NCBI GenBank assembly: GCA_030672345.1
Contig: DAOVGO010000088.1
Location: 1 to 8,220 of the forward strand
Reading direction: 5' to 3'
Length of the DNA stretch: 8,220 nucleotides
Source: Methanosarcinales archaeon
GTDB taxonomy: Archaea; Halobacteriota; Methanosarcinia; Methanosarcinales; Methanogasteraceae
The notes beneath the pieces were generated by a model, which saw nothing but the letters and a program-made list of their open reading frames with translations, ran no database searches and was not told the origin of the DNA. Positions within the stretch are counted from its first letter, which is position 1, and each line of letters opens with the position of its first letter. Shown piece by piece: positions 6,167 to 8,220 of the stretch. A program made the translations under genes and the position numbers.

Positions 6167-6207
6167 AGTAAAGCGTGATTTACTGATATTTAGATTTTTC
6201 GTAAATC
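6167..6207. promoter_or_regulatory. Promoter with symmetric GTAAA/TTTAC half-sites upstream of the DUF4143 ATPase
   Basis: AGTAAA (6167-6172) and TTTACT (6179-6184) form a 6-bp inverted repeat with a 6-nt spacer. GATTTAC (6177-6183) and GTAAATC (6201-6207) form a second one that brackets a TATA-like element, CTAAATATC in the minus sense (6185-6193). That TATA is about 26 nt before the start at 6163. Symmetric half-sites on both sides of a TATA box suit a repressor operator, perhaps for autoregulation. This is inferred from sequence only. Confidence 0.45.
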
Positions 6208-6337
6208 AGGAATTGTGTTTGGCAGTGTTTGTTGATGGGTGCTATCGGCAGGGACAACTGCAATTACGAGGTGCTTGCCGAGGTTTGCCGGCAGAGCTAT
6301 ACACCGCGACTTTAAGAGTTCGAGGCGTAAAGAATAA
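6208..6337. other. Intergenic stretch between the ATPase and the PD-(D/E)XK-like gene
   Basis: About 130 nt, more GC-rich than the promoter next to it, with no convincing gene. CGGCA (6246-6250), TGCCG (6276-6280) and the palindrome TGCCGGCA (6286-6293) could fold into small stems, and GCTAT occurs at 6241 and 6296. CTTTAAG at about 6309-6315 may be the TATA box of the plus-strand gene, placing its transcription start near 6337. A short open minus-strand frame here matches nothing I recognise. Confidence 0.3.
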
Positions 6338-6343
6338 ATCGAC

Positions 6344-6350
6344 GGTGATC
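6344..6350 (+). promoter_or_regulatory. Strong ribosome binding site that decides the start of the nuclease-like gene
   Basis: GGTGATC is an exact match to the complement of the archaeal 16S 3' tail (GATCACC). It sits 5 nt before an ATT codon (6356) in the frame of the downstream protein, and 6 nt before a TTG (6357) in a different frame that closes at 6584. It lies 110 nt upstream of the first in-frame ATG. Confidence 0.55.
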
Positions 6351-6355
6351 ATATA

Positions 6356-6895
6356 ATTGAACTTCGAAGCGAACCATACACCCTTGTCCCGCGTCCTGAC
6401 ATCCCTGAGACCGAGAAGCGGTTTCGGTCATGCCTCAACACGGAATGGTGCTGCGGGATCATGTTCGGTGTGCTGGTGCACCGCAAGTTTGCACAGCCCA
6501 TCGAATACGATGCCATACTCTGGAGCCGTGATTCGATGCTCTTCATCGAGTACAAAGACTCGGTTTCCGCTTACAGGAGGATGAGTGCGAAACGCGCACA
6601 GCAGGTAGCTGATTCATCCAGAAACATCGCAAAAAAATTTGGATTCGACGAGTACGCCTATATCCTGGTGGTAAACGGCATCCCGGAAGCAACGAAGAAG
6701 GGGAATGTCGTGGCAATCCCGCTCAAAGAACTCCCAAACTACGAGCCTGATTTCCAATCGACGAGACCCGAACTCGATTATGTGCAGAAACTGATTGCAC
6801 AGTACGAACGGGAGGAAAATCCGATGGACGTGACCCGGAAGCGGGTGATTCGCGAGCTAAACGTGCTCGGGAGCATGATCGAGCAACAGAAATGA
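6356..6895 (+). CDS. PD-(D/E)XK nuclease-like protein, probable ATT start
   Basis: Single-domain protein, 179 aa if started at ATT 6356, 144 aa if started at ATG 6461. The frame is open from the TAA at 6335 with no ATG, GTG or TTG before 6461. The sequence upstream of 6461 reads like protein (VPRPDIPETEKRFRSCL, TEWCCGIMFGVLVHRKF) and runs into a strand-turn-strand with D52 in EYDAIL and E65/K67 in FIEYKDS, the D...ExK pattern of the PD-(D/E)XK superfamily. Cutting at 6461 would leave the core with little before it. The rest is helical (SAKRAQQVADSSRNIAKKFG), then AYILVVNG and a charged C terminus. GGTGATC (6344-6350) favours 6356. Substrate and pathway are unknown; it might act on DNA or be an inactive relative. 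It diverges from the DUF4143 ATPase and converges on the secretion ATPase. Confidence 0.72.
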   Translation: MELRSEPYTLVPRPDIPETEKRFRSCLNTEWCCGIMFGVLVHRKFAQPIEYDAILWSRDSMLFIEYKDSVSAYRRMSAKRAQQVADSSRNIAKKFGFDEYAYILVVNGIPEATKKGNVVAIPLKELPNYEPDFQSTRPELDYVQKLIAQYEREENPMDVTRKRVIRELNVLGSMIEQQK

Positions 6896-6929
6896 AAGGT
6901 TTTGGTCAGTAAACATTTGTGCGGCACCC

Positions 6930-8219
6930 TCACTCAATCCCCAATTTTTGCAGCACCTTCTCAGGAGTGGATTGGTATGCGTGAATAATCGTTGCTATAA
7001 TATCAAAATCAGTGATATCGTTGTGCATGAGGTATTCAAGGATCTTCTGACGATACACGAGCTCTTTCTTCAATTCCTGGACGGTCCAGCCCCTTCTTAT
7101 CATTATATCCCTGAGCGCCTTCGATTCTCCGACGTGTTCGATCAAATCCTTTGCAGGATTCCATGCAAAGATGTCGTTCGTCCTGATGTTTCTCGTGGTC
7201 GGATCGATGTCCGTGATCTCCACGATCTTGACTGACCTTCTTGCACGCTGCCCCTTGACATAGATCTGCGATTGTATGCTCATGATGTCAAGAGCCTCGA
7301 TCATCGTCCTCGGCACGCTGATTGGAGGGTTCTCGAGACGGTGTATCGCAGATGCGACCGAATCGGCATGCATCGTTGAGAACGTCGTGTGTCCGGTGCT
7401 CATCGCCTGAAATAGCGTGAGAGCTTCCTTGCCCCTGACCTCGCCGACCAGCAGAAACTCGGGGCGCTGTCTGAGCGCTCCACGGAGCAGTTCGTACATA
7501 TCGATCGCGCCGCGGTTGTCGGCGGTGAATGCGTCCCTTGTCACGCCCGGAATCCAGTTCGGATGCGGGAGCTGCAGTTCTCGCGTGTCCTCAAGCGTGA
7601 TGATCTTTGCCTTCTCTGGCATGAAGAGCGCAACGGCATTGAGCGAAGAGGTCTTTCCTGATGCGGTGCCGCCTGCAAAGATCAGGCTCTTGTTGTTCTC
7701 GATGCAGATCCACAGATAAGCCATCGCTTCGGACGAGAATGTATTCCAGTTGACCAGATCGACCGGCGTGATCGGGACGTCCTTGAACTTGCGTATCGTA
7801 AACGTGCTGCCGTGGGCTGTTACCGCTTCCCCGAGCGTCATCTGGATTCTGGAGCCATCCGGCATCGCGGCATCGACCATCGGCTCTGCTATGGATATGT
7901 GCTTGCCGCTTCGCTGCGCAAGCCTGATGATGAACGAATCCAGTTCCTCTTCCCCGTACATGACCGATGTCGGGATGTTTAAATACGTTTTATGATATAA
8001 ATAAATTGGAATGTCATGACCGTTGGCGGATATGTCCTCGATGTTGCTGTCATGCATCAGCGGATCGAGTTTCCCGAACCCGATAAAATCCCTGACGATG
8101 TAATAAAGTATCTTTTCGAGTGTTGCGATATCTATGTCGATCGCATAGTCCTGCACGAGCGATTTGACTTTTTTTACAAGAATTTCTTCCTTATCTTCCT
8201 CTTCTTCGACCTCTTCCAC
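6930..8219 (-). CDS. Archaeal type II/IV secretion (GspE/VirB11-like, ArlI/PilB-related) ATPase, 5' end outside window
   Basis: Hexameric cytoplasmic ATPase that powers assembly of a type IV pilus-like structure or archaellum. The visible 429 residues include part of the N-terminal domain (ILYYIVRDFIGFGKLDPLM, then IEDISANG) and the whole motor. Walker A is GGTASGKTS (183-191), the Asp box ITLEDTREL (207-215), Walker B EFLLVGEVRG (254-263), and the His box GHTTFSTMHADS (276-287). The leftmost residues are acidic (EEVEEEEDKEE). The codon at the edge is GTG and could be a start, but homologues are usually over 500 aa, so the gene most likely continues beyond 8220. Without its neighbours (a TadC/FlaJ-type membrane protein and pilins), pilus or archaellum cannot be decided. 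Confidence 0.92.
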   Translation of the reverse strand: MEEVEEEEDKEEILVKKVKSLVQDYAIDIDIATLEKILYYIVRDFIGFGKLDPLMHDSNIEDISANGHDIPIYLYHKTYLNIPTSVMYGEEELDSFIIRLAQRSGKHISIAEPMVDAAMPDGSRIQMTLGEAVTAHGSTFTIRKFKDVPITPVDLVNWNTFSSEAMAYLWICIENNKSLIFAGGTASGKTSSLNAVALFMPEKAKIITLEDTRELQLPHPNWIPGVTRDAFTADNRGAIDMYELLRGALRQRPEFLLVGEVRGKEALTLFQAMSTGHTTFSTMHADSVASAIHRLENPPISVPRTMIEALDIMSIQSQIYVKGQRARRSVKIVEITDIDPTTRNIRTNDIFAWNPAKDLIEHVGESKALRDIMIRRGWTVQELKKELVYRQKILEYLMHNDITDFDIIATIIHAYQSTPEKVLQKLGIE

Positions 8220-8220
8220 C

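Noticed and set aside
6357..6584. Plus-strand frame from TTG 6357 with a good ribosome binding site
   Set aside because: Its product is Ser/Arg-rich and without motifs, while the next frame over the same bases encodes the D...ExK protein. Kept only as a hint of a possible frameshift.

Overview
The window looks like chromosomal DNA of a euryarchaeon that makes methanofuran, that is, a methanogen, a methane- or alkane-oxidising relative, or possibly an Archaeoglobus-type organism. The pointers are an archaeal-type diphthamide synthase Dph2, the methanofuran enzyme MfnB, the archaeal riboflavin synthase RibC, an archaeal GspE/VirB11-type secretion ATPase, TATA-like boxes about 26 nt upstream of start codons, and ribosome binding sites matching the archaeal 16S tail (GGAGG, GGTGATC). 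Genus-level placement cannot be made from the sequence alone.

Layout. Positions 1-1474 hold a minus-strand pair: a 169-aa protein with two zinc-ribbon-like Cys clusters, followed after 11 nt by dph2, which runs off the left edge. mfnB (1675-2376, +) diverges from that pair and converges on ribC (2483-2947, -). Positions 3092-3752 (-) carry a two-gene toxin-antitoxin-like module: a small charged putative antitoxin overlapping a TumE-family toxin gene whose frame is broken at a run of six A. A bacterial-type ruvB follows at 3881-4870 (+), then a convergent COG1373/DUF4143-type ATPase with a C-terminal nuclease-like domain (4883-6163, -). Diverging from it is a single-domain PD-(D/E)XK-like protein (6356-6895, +) that seems to need a non-canonical ATT start. 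The window ends inside a type IV pilus/archaellum-type secretion ATPase (6930 to the right edge, -).

How the genes fit together. The left third is housekeeping: translation-factor modification and cofactor synthesis (methanofuran, riboflavin). The middle and right (3092-6895) look more accessory, with a damaged toxin-antitoxin pair, a Holliday-junction motor of bacterial type, and two unrelated proteins with nuclease-like D...ExK motifs. Nothing here proves these form one system. The strongest items for a second look are the A6 frameshift in the TumE gene, the probable ATT start of the nuclease-like gene, the presence of ruvB without ruvA or ruvC in the window, and symmetric sequences around the promoters of the ATPase and of mfnB.
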